A DNA stretch of 64,000 nt, taken from Eutypa lata (Eukaryota; Ascomycota; Sordariomycetes; Xylariales; Diatrypaceae). A program made the position numbers and the translations under genes. Below, one piece after another: positions 34,435 through 46,032 of this stretch (the stretch's first letter is position 1; every line of letters starts with the position of its first letter). The stretch covers positions 4,402,001 through 4,466,000 of the forward strand of contig JAKULF010000005.1 of the NCBI GenBank assembly GCA_022661535.1, read 5' to 3'. Below the pieces are notes generated by a model that searched no databases, was not told where the DNA came from, and worked only from the letters and a program-made list of their open reading frames with translations.

Positions 34435-36075
34435 TTATTCCTCTTCATCGTCATCCTCCTCCTCCTCCTCCTCCTCCTCTTCCTCATCCTCACCCCCAGA
34501 GACACCCTCAAATTCATCTTCGTCCTCGCTATCCTCCACGCCTTCGGGTCTGGGTATCATAACAAATGCCTCCAAGCACGTGATCCTATTCGACGTCTCG
34601 TACGTGCCCAGCAGCTTGCCAATCTGCTTCTTCGCCGCTGCCGCCGCCTCTTTCCCCTTGCGCGCCTTGTTCAGCTCGTCGATAGATAGCGTAAATATCC
34701 GGACCTTGCCATCGCTGCTGCCGGTGGGGATGATGAGCCGTTCTGCTTTGCCGCCGCCGCCGCCTTCTTCCTGTGACGCTCGTAATATGGAAAAGTCCTT
34801 GATCCGTCCCGTGACACCGGCCTCCTTGCCGCCTATCTGCGCGACTAGTTTCGCTACCGGTAGTAATGACGATGATGATGACGATGACGACTCTGCCTTC
34901 TTGCCACCCTCCTTGCTGCTCGCCTTCGGCGTAGTAGTCAAATCCTCGCTCCTCGTAGAGAAGAACATAATCCGCCCATCCTCCGTCGACACAGCCAACA
35001 GGGCGGCATCCGTCTGCGCATCCGTGACCACATAGCAAACCTCGTGGACCTTCGTCCTATGGTCCGGCATAACGCGGCACTTCGGCGTACTATCCATACC
35101 ATAGACCAGCAGATCGCGATCGAACGCAACGCAGAACTCGTCGCCCTCGTCGTCCCCGGCGACGCCCCAGACGACGCGCCTCCCCTCCCCCAGCGCGTGC
35201 TTCCCCTCGCCCACCTGCGGCAGCACGTCCCGGCCGAAGTTCAAGACGCCCGCCTTCCTCGCCGTCATCAGGTTCCACAGTCGCATGCAGCGCTCGCCGC
35301 GGCCGACGGTCAGCATGAGCTTCATGGAGGGGTGGACGGCGAAGTCGACGACGCCGTGCGGGGCGGCCCCGAGGGCGGCCGTGTCGCCGCTGGGCCGCCC
35401 CAGCGGCTTCGGGATCGGGGTCTTGATGGCGCTGAGGAGCGCCCAGTCGCGCGTGCGCGTCACGGCGACGGACGCGTCCTCCGAGGCCGACAGCAGCTTC
35501 GCCCGCGTCGGGAACGAGAGCCGCGTCACCGACGCCGAGTGGTGCAGCAGCGTGCCGAGCTCGCGGTTGCGCGGGTCCTCGAGGATGCGGCGCGGCGCCA
35601 GGGTGGAGAGCATCTCGTTCATGCTCTTTTCCTTCTTCTTGCTCTTGCTCTTGCTCTTGCTATCTCCCTCTTCCTCCTCCCCTCCCTCCCCCCCTTCTTC
35701 TTCTTGTCTCTTGGGCGGATGCGCCGATATGTTGTATACGTTTATGCGCTCGTCGTTGCTACCTGAGGCTAACATGACCTTCTGGGCGCGGCCGGGCTCC
35801 GGGACCGACGGCGGCGAGAGCGCTAGACATCGGATCGCCGAGGTGTGTGCGTTGAAGAGGAAGGTATCGGCGAACTCGACTTTCCCAGCTGACGATATCG
35901 TGGCTGTTATCCCGTGGAGAATCCTGTCGTAGGAGCCTGTGACAATCTGCACTGTGACGGGTGTTGCTGTTTTCCTATTATTCTCTTGCGGTTCGGATGC
36001 TTTCGTTTTCTTCGCAGTCGTGGGCCCCGGAGTCGGGACGTCATTTGAGACATCTCCGCGCTTTCGCTTAGCCAT
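34435..36075 (-). CDS. Mak11/PAK1IP1-type WD40 ribosome-biogenesis protein
   Basis: Nucleolar WD-repeat protein. Yeast Mak11 acts in 60S subunit maturation; the human homologue is PAK1IP1. It is a single-exon gene of 546 aa. After a basic nuclear-type N-terminus (MAKRKRGD) the first blade starts with VQIVTGSYDRILHGI, the typical Mak11 opening (GSYERxLxG). Further blades show FNAHTSAIRCLAL, ASGSNDERINVYN, ELGTLLHHSASVTRLSFP, LLSASEDASVAV and AVHPSMKLMLTVGRGERCMR followed by LWNL. Acidic and Lys/Ser-rich inserts between blades make it longer than yeast Mak11 (468 aa). The C-terminus is a long Glu/Asp run. The central part is GC-rich at third positions. The ATG at 36075 directly precedes the conserved start. 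Confidence 0.9.
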   Translation of the reverse strand: MAKRKRGDVSNDVPTPGPTTAKKTKASEPQENNRKTATPVTVQIVTGSYDRILHGITATISSAGKVEFADTFLFNAHTSAIRCLALSPPSVPEPGRAQKVMLASGSNDERINVYNISAHPPKRQEEEGGEGGEEEEGDSKSKSKSKKKEKSMNEMLSTLAPRRILEDPRNRELGTLLHHSASVTRLSFPTRAKLLSASEDASVAVTRTRDWALLSAIKTPIPKPLGRPSGDTAALGAAPHGVVDFAVHPSMKLMLTVGRGERCMRLWNLMTARKAGVLNFGRDVLPQVGEGKHALGEGRRVVWGVAGDDEGDEFCVAFDRDLLVYGMDSTPKCRVMPDHRTKVHEVCYVVTDAQTDAALLAVSTEDGRIMFFSTRSEDLTTTPKASSKEGGKKAESSSSSSSSLLPVAKLVAQIGGKEAGVTGRIKDFSILRASQEEGGGGGKAERLIIPTGSSDGKVRIFTLSIDELNKARKGKEAAAAAKKQIGKLLGTYETSNRITCLEAFVMIPRPEGVEDSEDEDEFEGVSGGEDEEEEEEEEEEDDDEEE

Positions 36076-37151
36076 TGAAGTTGGAAATTAAAGCGTAATG
36101 TAATTGTATATCTGTAATTGATCTTGTAGAGAAGTTTAGGTAAATTATTTTACTTGAAGAACTGTGTTATCATCAAAAGAACAAATGCTGGTATATAAGA
36201 CAATATTGAAGTAACTGAAGAGGCAGAGAGGGAAAAATTAAAGTGGAGGCATCAGCGATAAAGCATCTTATCGTGCTCGATAAACTTAAGATAAGGAGAA
36301 CCCCTGTTCAAATATTTTACTAGATGGCAGTGGGTAGCTTAAGCACCTCGCCTTTACGGGATTCCCTTTAATAACATCGAAATGTCATGATTTAAGTACT
36401 GGCGAATCGGCCCAATCACGTATTATGCAGTCATGTGGAAATTAGAAGCTGTTTTACTCTTTTGTTATATTCGGCTGGGGCATACGGGCTGCTCCATTGT
36501 CACCGAAAAGTGTATTGGCAACCAGCAGGCGAGATACCTTGCAGCCGCTGAACACGCGGGTAGTTGCGTATGAGGGATAACTCATCGCGGTCCATGCTAA
36601 CCTGAAGTCCTCCGCTCCTCATCCCCCCCCCCCCGTTTACCCCCTCCACAGTACCAATACAAGTTACTACTGGCCGGCTCAAGTAAATAAAGGCGTGCCT
36701 ATCATCTGTGAAAATGTATTGCTCCTCACAAGCCGTGGAAATCAGATGCTCCCATAATAACAAGCATGATCAGCTCGGACAGGGAGCTGCTCTAGCGCAA
36801 ACCAAAGTCAGTGTCCCAATTTCTCGGCTGGCCTTATGGACGCGAACGTCAGACATTACCCCCTTCAACTCGAATTAATCAAGCTGAGGAAACCCAGCCT
36901 AGTCATCATGGGGCATCTAAGCCTCATATCTAACTGTTCGTATCGTATGCAAATATATCGCCTGTCTCAGCCGTAGCAGAGAGTTTCTGAAGCTCAAGAG
37001 TAGAGATAATTGCACGAGAAGTCCTTTGAATATGGCTTGTGAATGACGGCCATCTCAGCATCGCTCGTGTAACACTCAATTACCCTGCTGACAAAACGGG
37101 CATATTGGTTGCGTGGGTAACTATTATAAGCGTCCCATTGGCACCTAATGC
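36076..37151. other. Intergenic region (Mak11 promoter side, Vid21 3' side)
   Basis: 1.1 kb containing the Mak11 promoter at its left end and the Vid21 3' flank at its right end. There is a run of about 12 C near 36625-36637. I see no supported gene. Confidence 0.65.
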
Positions 37152-40100
37152 CTATTTAACTACTGGCGGCGTTGCTGTTGGTGTAGCACTCCCGCTCGCA
37201 TGCCTCTGATGCTGCGCCTGCATTGCTGGAGATACATGAGTGACCTGCTGACCCGGTTGAGGAGTCCCCTGATGCTGGGCCTGGTGTTGGACCTGATGCT
37301 GGGCTTGATGCTGGTTCGTATGTTGAACTGGGTGCGGAGGAGTTAGGTGTTGGGCTTGGTGTGGAGACTGATGTGTTTGATGCGCCTGGTGAGATTGGTG
37401 AGATTGCTGTTGCGCAGCTTGTGCAGCTGCCGCCGCTTGTTGTTGCTGCTGAGCTCTCAATAGCTAGCGGAAGAAAGCTGTGTTAGTTAAAGATACTTGC
37501 TAAAAATATGACGACACGAAGCTTACCTGGGCATATTGATGGGGGCCATTAGCCACCGCTGCCTGCCCTTGCCCCCCAGCCGCTGCGTTCATTGCAGACT
37601 GCGCCATGTTATTGTGCCTAGCCTGTAACAGTTGACGTGCCATCTGCCGAACCATTTCCTGCGGTGTGTTTGGATGTGTCTGTCTTATGTGGTTTTCAAT
37701 GTGCTGAAGTTGCGATACATAAGTCTGGTGAGAAGGTTGTGGCATTGGGTTATTAGGAGGAGGTGATGCCGACTGGCCGGCTGACATGGAGAAGCCTGAC
37801 GCCGGTGGAGTCGACATACCTGACCCGTTTGCGCCATTCATTGAAGCTATCATGGCCTGAGCCTGAGCATTGTTGAGGTAACTCTTCTGGTTTAATCCAT
37901 TTAGGGCAGCAGCCCGCATAGCCTGGGGAGAGTTCTGCATGGGTGTAGCACCTGGTGAACCCTGATGAGACTGCTGCCGCATCTGCACTGATTGACGTTG
38001 CTGTTCCTGAATGCGTTGGGCTTGCATCAATAACCGAACATCTGGCTGCTGACTGTTAGGCATCGCCATCTGCGACTGACCGTTGACGACAGGCATTTGC
38101 ATCTGAGGAGAACCGTTCATCTGCATTGGGGGCACGAGGCCACCGGTAACATGACCCGGAGATCCGGTACCATTCGGCGTATGCATCGGCATTCTCGGTC
38201 GCGCCTGGCCATTGACGGCGATCTGGTTTGGAGCGTTGGCACGGGCCATGGCTGCGTGAGGATGAGAGGCTGCCATTTGAGGGTTGTTTTGTGGACGTTG
38301 ACCGACGCTTTGAGAAGCCGCCATTTGAGCAGCCTGAGCCTGTTGTTGTGCTCTGGCTTGTAGCACAGCCTGTTGCTTAGCGTTAGTAGTGCTCGATGTA
38401 TTATGAGTAGTAGCAGCAATTCGTACTTTGCGTTGTGCCTCCTGATGCTGTCGATGTTGGGCCATCCTCTCTGCCAGCCGTTCGGCCATTGCTTGGTCTC
38501 TTTCCCAGCGCATAATACTGTATTCGCGTGGCGTCTTCGTCGTGACTTTGGGCTGCGGTGCCTCGTTCTGTTTCCTCATGGCAGCCTGCGAGGCGGCCTG
38601 TTGTTGCTTATGGACTGCCGTCTCCCGTTTCTTCGCCAATTTTCTCATTGCGTCAATCATGGTTAAGTGCTTCTGGTTACGTCGCCGTTCAACCTTCATC
38701 GGTAGAGACGGGCGCCTCCTAGGGATAGGAGTAGCTGGTCCGTTCGCCCCGGCCTGTTGCTGCTGCTGAGCATGTTGTTGAGCTGCATTTTGGTTTTGCT
38801 GGCGAATCGTCTGTTGTGCCGCCTCTATTCTACTTTGCCATAACTTAAAATATTGCGTTTTCTGCATGTCATTCGGAAGACCTTCAAGCATAACCCAGCG
38901 TTCGAAGCATTCCCACGGTGTCCTCCTCTCGGCCCCTGGGACGAACAACGATTTGCTGGCTAGCATGTTCGAAATTAATGACCAGTTATACGAATACTCA
39001 CGCACAAGGCTCTTCAGCTCATCGTCTTCAGACTGTGTCCACTGCGAATAACTGCGACACTCATAAAACGTTTGGAATGGCATTGTATACTCGTTGGGCG
39101 GGCGGAACTGGTGTCCAGCATGGAGCCGATCCCTGATCGTCTTGTTTTCTGGTCTGAACAAGGCTACATTAGTATTCTCCGGCTCAACGTGCGGCAGCTT
39201 TCCTTCGCTACTACCGAAAACGACCTCGTCCTCGTCCTCATCCTCTTCCTGAGCATAGCGAAATCGACTTCGTTTGCATGCATGTTGAGAAGGTGCCAAA
39301 ACCATTTCGCCCTCAATATATTTACTGAGCGGTAAAGCCGGTCTCTTCCAAGCCGCGTCCGGATCATAGTCTGGGGCAATAATGTCAGATTTCAATACGG
39401 TTAGAGGAGATCCGTACATGGGCAATTCATCTAGCAGACGATCAGCTGTCGGGGAATGATGAAGGGCAAAGACAATATCGTCTTCCTGCAGTGCAAAGAT
39501 AGCGGATGGAGCAACTGTGTCGAGTATGTTTTGGTGCGGCTCCTCTTCCATCTCCATTGGCGAATCTGACTCCCCAGACGGGATGAGCTCAGGTGTTGCT
39601 TGATTCTCAGGTTCCTGGGCCTGAGTATCATCTTCCATTGAGATGTCATCGCCGTTTGTGAGAATTGGAGGTATAATAGCATTGACTTGAAGGGTCTTGC
39701 GATCTTCTGGAGACGCATGGTACCACTCGGTACAAGCATTGGCCAAATTACGAGCAGCTGCCATTTTCCACTTCCGTTCTTCCCGAAAATCTGTTCTCAT
39801 CCACTTCATCTCTTTAAGAAGCTGATCCCAGTGAGAAGGTTGACGTATTGGTTCCGGGCAACGCTTCGGCTGCCGTAAAGACCACTTGCCGTGCTGCTGA
39901 AGGTTGTAAACATTTCGCAAGACACGGCACGCCTGGTACTCGAATACCGGGGCATGTTGATCGGGCGTTGAGACTGTCTTGTGTGCATGATTTAAGAGCT
40001 GATCTAATGGTTTCATCCATTTGGAATTTGCGGTAAAGCCATGGATAAAGAGAGGTGTGAAATAGTCATCACTAGGTGCTTGACCGGTTCTTGGACGGTT

Positions 40101-42037
40101 TTGGACGAGTGATTTAGCAGGATCTGAGCCGGATCTAGATTGCTTGCCAAAAATAACTGTCGACATCTTGCTACGATCTTTGGATTTAGCTTTACGGATA
40201 AGGCTTCGCGATTGGCCCTTAGAAGATTGCGAGATTGGCGTTATTGGGCCAGCATGAGATTGGCTACTCGAAGAACGGTTCGTCGGGTGTGTCGGTTTCG
40301 GGTGCTCCGCAAGCACCTCAGCTACTGATTTTTGTTGGGTGCTTGTGGTGGAAGGTTCTGTTGTTGAATAGCCTGGATGTAGGTGAAGAGATGAAGTTGT
40401 GGGTGGCTGAGATACCTGCGGCGCTGCCTGTTGTGGAGCTTCAACATGATCTCCAGAAGGAGTCAATGGTCCAGAACTGGGTTTCACGCTCTGATCGAAT
40501 GCCGTCTTCTGGGCTGAGGACTTTTCTGCACTGGTATGTACTTGTACAGGCTGTAAAGCCCTATGCAAGCCATTCGCACCGGTGAAAACACTATTATTGA
40601 GGTCATAGGATGCTTTCCCTGGATCTTCACGTTGAACACTGGTATTCGGCGGAGTAGCTGACTTGTCGACGTTTCTCACCGATATATCCGGAACGATAGG
40701 TAAGGATGTCTTGGGGGACGGTATAGAGCTGGCTTCCACACCCCCATTTAAGTTGTCGTTTCTTGTTGCCGACTTCGTCTTATCGGCCGGTTCTAGCTTC
40801 GACTGAGCACCAGTTGAACCTTGACCCTGCCCAGACTCTTCTATCTTGCTTGGAAGAATATTTTGCGCTTGCTGGTTAGGTGCAGGTAGGGTTTCCTGTC
40901 GCCCATCTTCGGCCTCATTATCAGCTATCCCGGTAAACTGTACAGCTTCGTGGTCTGGACTTGTATTGGCGGATGTATCCATGACCGCTGGAGTCGTTCC
41001 TGTTTGGGGCGTCGACGCCGGGGATGACAAAGCGTCAGTAGGCCTCGACGCATCCGGAGGATGGGTTGGAGACAAAGGACTGGTTGTTTCAGGCACTAGG
41101 TCTGAAGGAGTGCGAGCATCGGTTGCATTCTCAACATGTTGTGCTTCGTCGTGTCTACCACTATTATGTGCATCTAATTGCGATGGATAGACAGAAGTTG
41201 ACTGAACTGACCCGGGATGCAGCAAACCATCATTTGCATTCGGGTGCAAACCGACAGGAACACCCGGCGTCGTGGCGTACTTAGCTCCATTGAGAAGCTG
41301 TCCCTGTGTCGAAGGTGGAAGCTTGGGCTGTGACTGCTCGTTGTTCAATGGAGAAAGGATAGGCCTCGTGGGTTCTTTGATGGCCTGGGGAGGCACGGTT
41401 GGTTGGGATGGTTGTGATGCAGCTTCCGGGCTAGGGGCGACAGTCAACCGCGAAGGCACGACGCTGTGTGGTGTCCCAACGCTTGCTTTCTGTGATGTCG
41501 CAGGTGATAAGATGTTCGGGGTTTTTGCGGTACTACCATCTTGGTCGAAGTTGACTGGAGTACTGGGTTGGCTTTGTTGTGTTGTCCCGTTTGGTTGAGG
41601 TGGGCGTTGAACATCAAATCGAAATTTGGATCGCGTAGGTATGCTTCCATCGTTCAATTTTCTGCCTCTGTAAGTCCCACGCGTTGTCAATTTCCAAGCC
41701 GAACAAAAGGATGACTATGATATTATTTAAAGTAACTAAGAAGGTAGACATACTGTGAGATGTCGGATGCTTCAAGAAACTGGTGTTCTCTAACGTCGGT
41801 TATGGGCACGTCGGGATCCGCAAAGCTGCACTTAGGAATGCCCTCAGATGTGGTTGCGACCGCGTATAATTCACGTAGCTTGCGCTTGCGGGACCGGGCA
41901 ATTGAACTACCAAACTGTCAGCACCCGATATTTATATCATTTTAATCGGAAAGAAATTCTCTACAAAATACATACCCCCATTCTTGTCGTTTAGATTCCA
42001 AGAGTCTTTGGCGGTCGATAGACACGACCTCAGTCAT
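37152..42037 (-). CDS. VID21: Vid21/Eaf1, NuA4 histone acetyltransferase scaffold (HSA and SANT domains)
   Basis: Platform subunit unique to the NuA4 complex, which acetylates histones H4 and H2A in the nucleus. I join four exons: 42037-41976, 41906-41754, 41667-37527 and 37463-37152, giving 1,555 aa with consistent phases. Introns are 69, 86 and 63 bases. The joins restore SRKRKLRELYAVAT and DISQGRKLNDGSIPTRSKF, blocks I recognise from other Pezizomycotina. A long Ser/Pro/Thr-rich region follows, then the HSA domain near residue 680 (PSHWDQLLKEMKWMRTDF), which docks actin-related proteins. Next comes a SANT/Myb domain near residues 942-1000 (YSQWTQSEDDELKSLVREYS). The Gln-rich C-terminus contains many Gln/His and Met repeats. 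The start at 42037 is supported because the frame upstream has no ATG before a TAG stop at 42110-42112; an extra 5' exon remains possible. The gene diverges from the Spp2-type gene. Confidence 0.93.
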
Positions 42038-43133
42038 AGCATCGGCGATGGCGACATCCGTTTCGCATGAAAACGGATGTGCAAATGAGTTTGCCAGACT
42101 GAATAGACCCTAATGAGATGATGTACAACCTTCAAATTGATGAAAGTTGATGGCACGGTCGTTGGGTTGTTGAAAACTTCGCGATTTCACTGAACTGATT
42201 GATTTTGCTATCCATGCACGTTTGGTGATGGAAAGAGCGTATTTTTCCACTGTCTTCCGTAACAGGCGTAGAATGGGCGGTTGCCTCCACTGAACTCACT
42301 GTATAGCGCAGATTGCAGCATCAGAATGAGGTCTTCCTCAGCGGGGAAAGGGGGCCTTTTCCTTGCTAGCTAGGGTGATAGGCTGCACTAAAAAAAGTTT
42401 ACGTACAAGATAAGTAAGTATTAAGGCATAATTGTACATAATGGATACCTAAAGCACATGTGAAGATAAGCGTAGGGAGCGTAAGGAAAACCTTGAAGTC
42501 CTCCGATAAGCAAGTCTACATGTATGTAGGTTATATGTAGGTGTACCTAAGGTTATCTACTGTTTACCTAGGACTGGATTCCTTTCCTTTTAAAAGCATG
42601 ATTGATAACATTGAAATCCTACCTGACGCGCCGGGTAAGTTTAACTAGGGTTATTATTAGACGATGTAGGAAATATGTAGACCACTGTATTATCGTTAAA
42701 TTTGTTAGTACGATTGGAGCGTCAAGTTAGCAAGATGTCGGGTTCATTGCTATCAATTAATAAGTACCTACTAAGGTATTCACAGAATTTTCATATCTTG
42801 ATTCTTTCGGCCTATTGACCTGCCTGGTACTTCGCTAGGCAACTTAAAAATGCATGCAACTACACGTGTATAATAATAGGTACATAGCTATATGTACCTA
42901 ACCAAAGTCTATTGGATCGTGCTCCTGTCATAAATTGGCTCTAAAAAGCTTTACATAAGCAATCTAGTGGCGTCTTCAACACTTGCAACGGCGGTTTCTG
43001 GATTCCAACCCTGGGCATGAAGTAGATTACCAACTACGTATTTTGTTCAAGGATATGTAGGTTCACATACTGTTGCCTGCATCCCTCACTCACTACTCCC
43101 CTCTCCATTACGACCAAGTCTGGTAGATCCAAT
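42038..43133. promoter_or_regulatory. Divergent promoter region of VID21 and SPP2-type gene
   Basis: 1.1 kb between two start codons, presumably with both promoters. It holds several TAGGTA/TACCTA words (near 42531-42570 and 42894-42900). I see no coding frame. Confidence 0.55.
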
Positions 43134-44294
43134 ATGTCTGAACAGACAAATACTTCGCAAGCACCACGAATAGCCATAAAATTCGGCGCCAGCTCTTCGA
43201 CCACGAAACCTACGATCGCGCTAAAGAACCATGCTCCATCAAAACCATCATCGGCTTTAGGCAAACGTCAACGTTCTCACGCATTTGGCCATGACTCCGA
43301 TTCTGGTGAAGATGATAGACTTGACGGTAGGCACGAAACGGTCACATCATTCGGAGCCGACGGGGCAGAAAACGAAGCGGAGAAGAAACGTTTAAAAGCT
43401 TCGCAAGGCCGAGGTGCTGCTACTCCTTTTGTCATCGGTGGCCACAAGAATCGCGATTGGAAATCAGAAGTAAAGGCTCGGAAACCCGGCAAGAACATTC
43501 TACCTCACGAAGTTCAGGCGCAGGTTGGCAATGAAGGACTAAAGGACACGGAGCCCGCCGATCAAGATAAACAGATCAAATGGGGATTGTCCGTCACAAA
43601 ACAACAATCGCCGGAGATATATGCAGCATCTGCTGGAGATGTAGAAGAGACAGATGGTTCTACAGGGAATGGGGTGGAGCGCAACGATCATAGTACGGAA
43701 CAAGCGGAAGACCTAGATGATGATGCGATGAACGCGCTCCTCGGGAAGAAGCGCAAATCAGCAAAGGACTTCATTATAGATGATACGTCAACGCGCGACG
43801 AATCGCAACCCTTGTCAGAACAAGACGCTTACCACCGTGGATTTGAGGAAGCCGCAAATGTGTCTACGGTAGAAGAATATGATGCAATTCCCGAAGGAGA
43901 ATTCGGCGCCGCGATGCTTCGAGGGATGGGTTGGAAAGGCGAGGAGCGAGCACCCAAGCCAAAATCACACGTGCGAAGACCGCATCTAATGGGGCTGGGG
44001 GCCAAGGAAGATGAGGAGCTCAAGAAGGCAGAGCTGGCAAAAAAGCATGGACATCGTGATAGGCGACCTCGTCTCGACGAATATCGCGCGAATAAGGAAA
44101 GCGAGAGACGGAATCGAGAGGGTCAGCGGTCTGACAGCTATAAAAGCGAACGTGAGCGCGAAAGACACGGTGGAAGTTATGGTCATAGGAATGGGGATCG
44201 AGACCGCGAACACGATCGCGACCGGAATCGGAATCGGGACCGAGATCGGGATCACGACAGACATAGATACCGCGACCGGCATCAAAGGCGTTGA
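43134..44294 (+). CDS. Spp2/GPKOW-type G-patch pre-mRNA splicing factor
   Basis: Yeast Spp2 activates the DEAH helicase Prp2 through its G-patch during catalytic activation of the spliceosome. This is a single-exon gene of 386 aa. The N-terminus carries the conserved RIAIKFGASS motif followed by a Ser/Thr stretch. The G-patch-like core is near residues 248-275: YDAIPEGEFGAAMLRGMGWK. This is the short Spp2 form, in which the second half of the domain is reduced. It is followed by KSHVRRPHLMGLGAKEDEEL and a long Arg/Glu/Asp-rich tail (RDRDRNRNRDRDRDHD), common in splicing factors. The ATG at 43134 is the first in the frame and precedes the conserved motif directly. Confidence 0.9.
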   Translation: MSEQTNTSQAPRIAIKFGASSSTTKPTIALKNHAPSKPSSALGKRQRSHAFGHDSDSGEDDRLDGRHETVTSFGADGAENEAEKKRLKASQGRGAATPFVIGGHKNRDWKSEVKARKPGKNILPHEVQAQVGNEGLKDTEPADQDKQIKWGLSVTKQQSPEIYAASAGDVEETDGSTGNGVERNDHSTEQAEDLDDDAMNALLGKKRKSAKDFIIDDTSTRDESQPLSEQDAYHRGFEEAANVSTVEEYDAIPEGEFGAAMLRGMGWKGEERAPKPKSHVRRPHLMGLGAKEDEELKKAELAKKHGHRDRRPRLDEYRANKESERRNREGQRSDSYKSERERERHGGSYGHRNGDRDREHDRDRNRNRDRDRDHDRHRYRDRHQRR

Positions 44295-46032
44295 GGTTTA
44301 CACGTGTTAGATTATGGAAGCGAACATGACAAATGTCAAGACAAATCGTGGATAGAATATAGTTGCCCTTGGTCTTCATTTGCAAACCCGAGGTTTCTAT
44401 TGTCCCTTGGCCCCAGCTTCTTGGCTGTGTTATTGTGGAAGCAATCCCAGATTCCAAGATCAAGGCGACTACAACAATGAGGTAATCGAAGTGCCCTAAC
44501 AGGCTTTCCTGCTCATCCCAACAAAAAGCTGATCCTCTTTTGCAAAGACTGAAAGGTACGGGGGGTCATATATTAGTCTCACACTTATATCCCATGCTGA
44601 TGATAGGAATGATAGTGGGACTTCGGGCTCGACCTCACAGTCATATTTGGGCCAGTGTCCAAGTCAGCACGATTCGAGCATTTAACACGCTTTAGTATAT
44701 GGCTACTAGGAAGTTCGTACTAGATACTATACACACTTTATCCTTCATCCAGATATCATATACGGACTGGTCAACACGACAGATTTGGAGGTTTTAATTG
44801 GTTCACTACCTCGTCAGGAATTGGAACATTGGCTAGGTTTCTATCGCGAGCACTACGAATACATAACTATCAACCCATCTAAAGTGCAAACTTTACACCA
44901 TAGAACTCATCCAAACACCTCAACTCGAGCACCACGGACTCAGTTACAGCAGCAGCCCCTAATATGGCACTGGATCACAATCCAGACTGCATTTCCAATA
45001 CTACATACTTGAAGTCGGGTAGTATATCACCTAGATCATCAATCTATTATCATCACGGCATTACGAAAGGCCACATATTTTGACCGATTGATATTATGCA
45101 TCATTCAACATACCCCGGTAGCGTAAAAAACGATATGAATAAGTATCATGTAGATATATGACCTCTCGTAAAGCCCCAGCCACCATAGTTCGCTTAATGA
45201 TCAAAGTTTGCTTTATCGTCTCCAGGCGGTCTGCCACGTTGGCGCCAAGTCCAGTATGAACGAAGAAATGTCCGTCGAGCTAAACTATATAATGAAGACA
45301 TAGCGTACAAATACCCCTATTACTGCTATTCACCGCACAATACCTGTGCCTAAGTAACTAAGGGTGGAGATTGAAGATGGTGTCACTGCTGTAGTACCGA
45401 AAAGCTCCACCTTCGAAAGGGGTCTCACGAGAGAAGGGACACAGCGTTCAGACATGGTTGGAATTATTATTCTCAATCAGTTAAGCAGCAAGGCTCGTGA
45501 AATTAAGATTTTATATCTCAACAAAGTGAAGACGCTGGAGTCGATGACTTTTCTGTCCCCAGACTCCATCAACTTGCCCTGTGCGCAGTGTTGAGGGATC
45601 TAGAAAATCCAACTGTGGGGAGATATTTATCTACCGCCTACGAAGTGCCATTACCTAATCTTAAGGACCCTCTTTCATTTGGTCCACGAGCCGCGTCACC
45701 AGAACTGAACTAGTTAGCCGGACAGGAAGATCAGAGGATCCCCCAGGGAAAACAGCAGAATCGGGATCGGTATATTATAACGCCGTGGTTTAACGTGGGG
45801 CTTCCAGGGTTTCAAGGAACTCTATTAGTTTCTTACTACCCTCAAGCAGGCATAGCTTGCACTAGCTGCACTAGCTCCTGTCGACCACTAAGAGGGTTCG
45901 AATTGAGTAAAAAAGGGTTCCCGACCTACGAGGAGGCGGTGGACATTTTTCTCTTCCCACACGACGATACGAAAGAGTGAAGTTTGCAAGTACGCCAACA
46001 TCAATTGGCTTTTGCAACACGACTCGGCCAAT
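44295..46032. other. Intergenic region (SPP2 3' side, C9-methyltransferase promoter side)
   Basis: 1.7 kb with the downstream flank of the SPP2-type gene and the promoter and leader of the methyltransferase. Frames of 60-76 codons (for example 45795-45980) begin without a good context and match nothing I recognise. I see no RNA gene. Confidence 0.6.

Noticed and set aside
45795..45980. A 61-codon plus-strand frame upstream of the C9-methyltransferase gene.
   Set aside because: No recognisable motif, not joined in frame to the methyltransferase, and more likely promoter or leader sequence.
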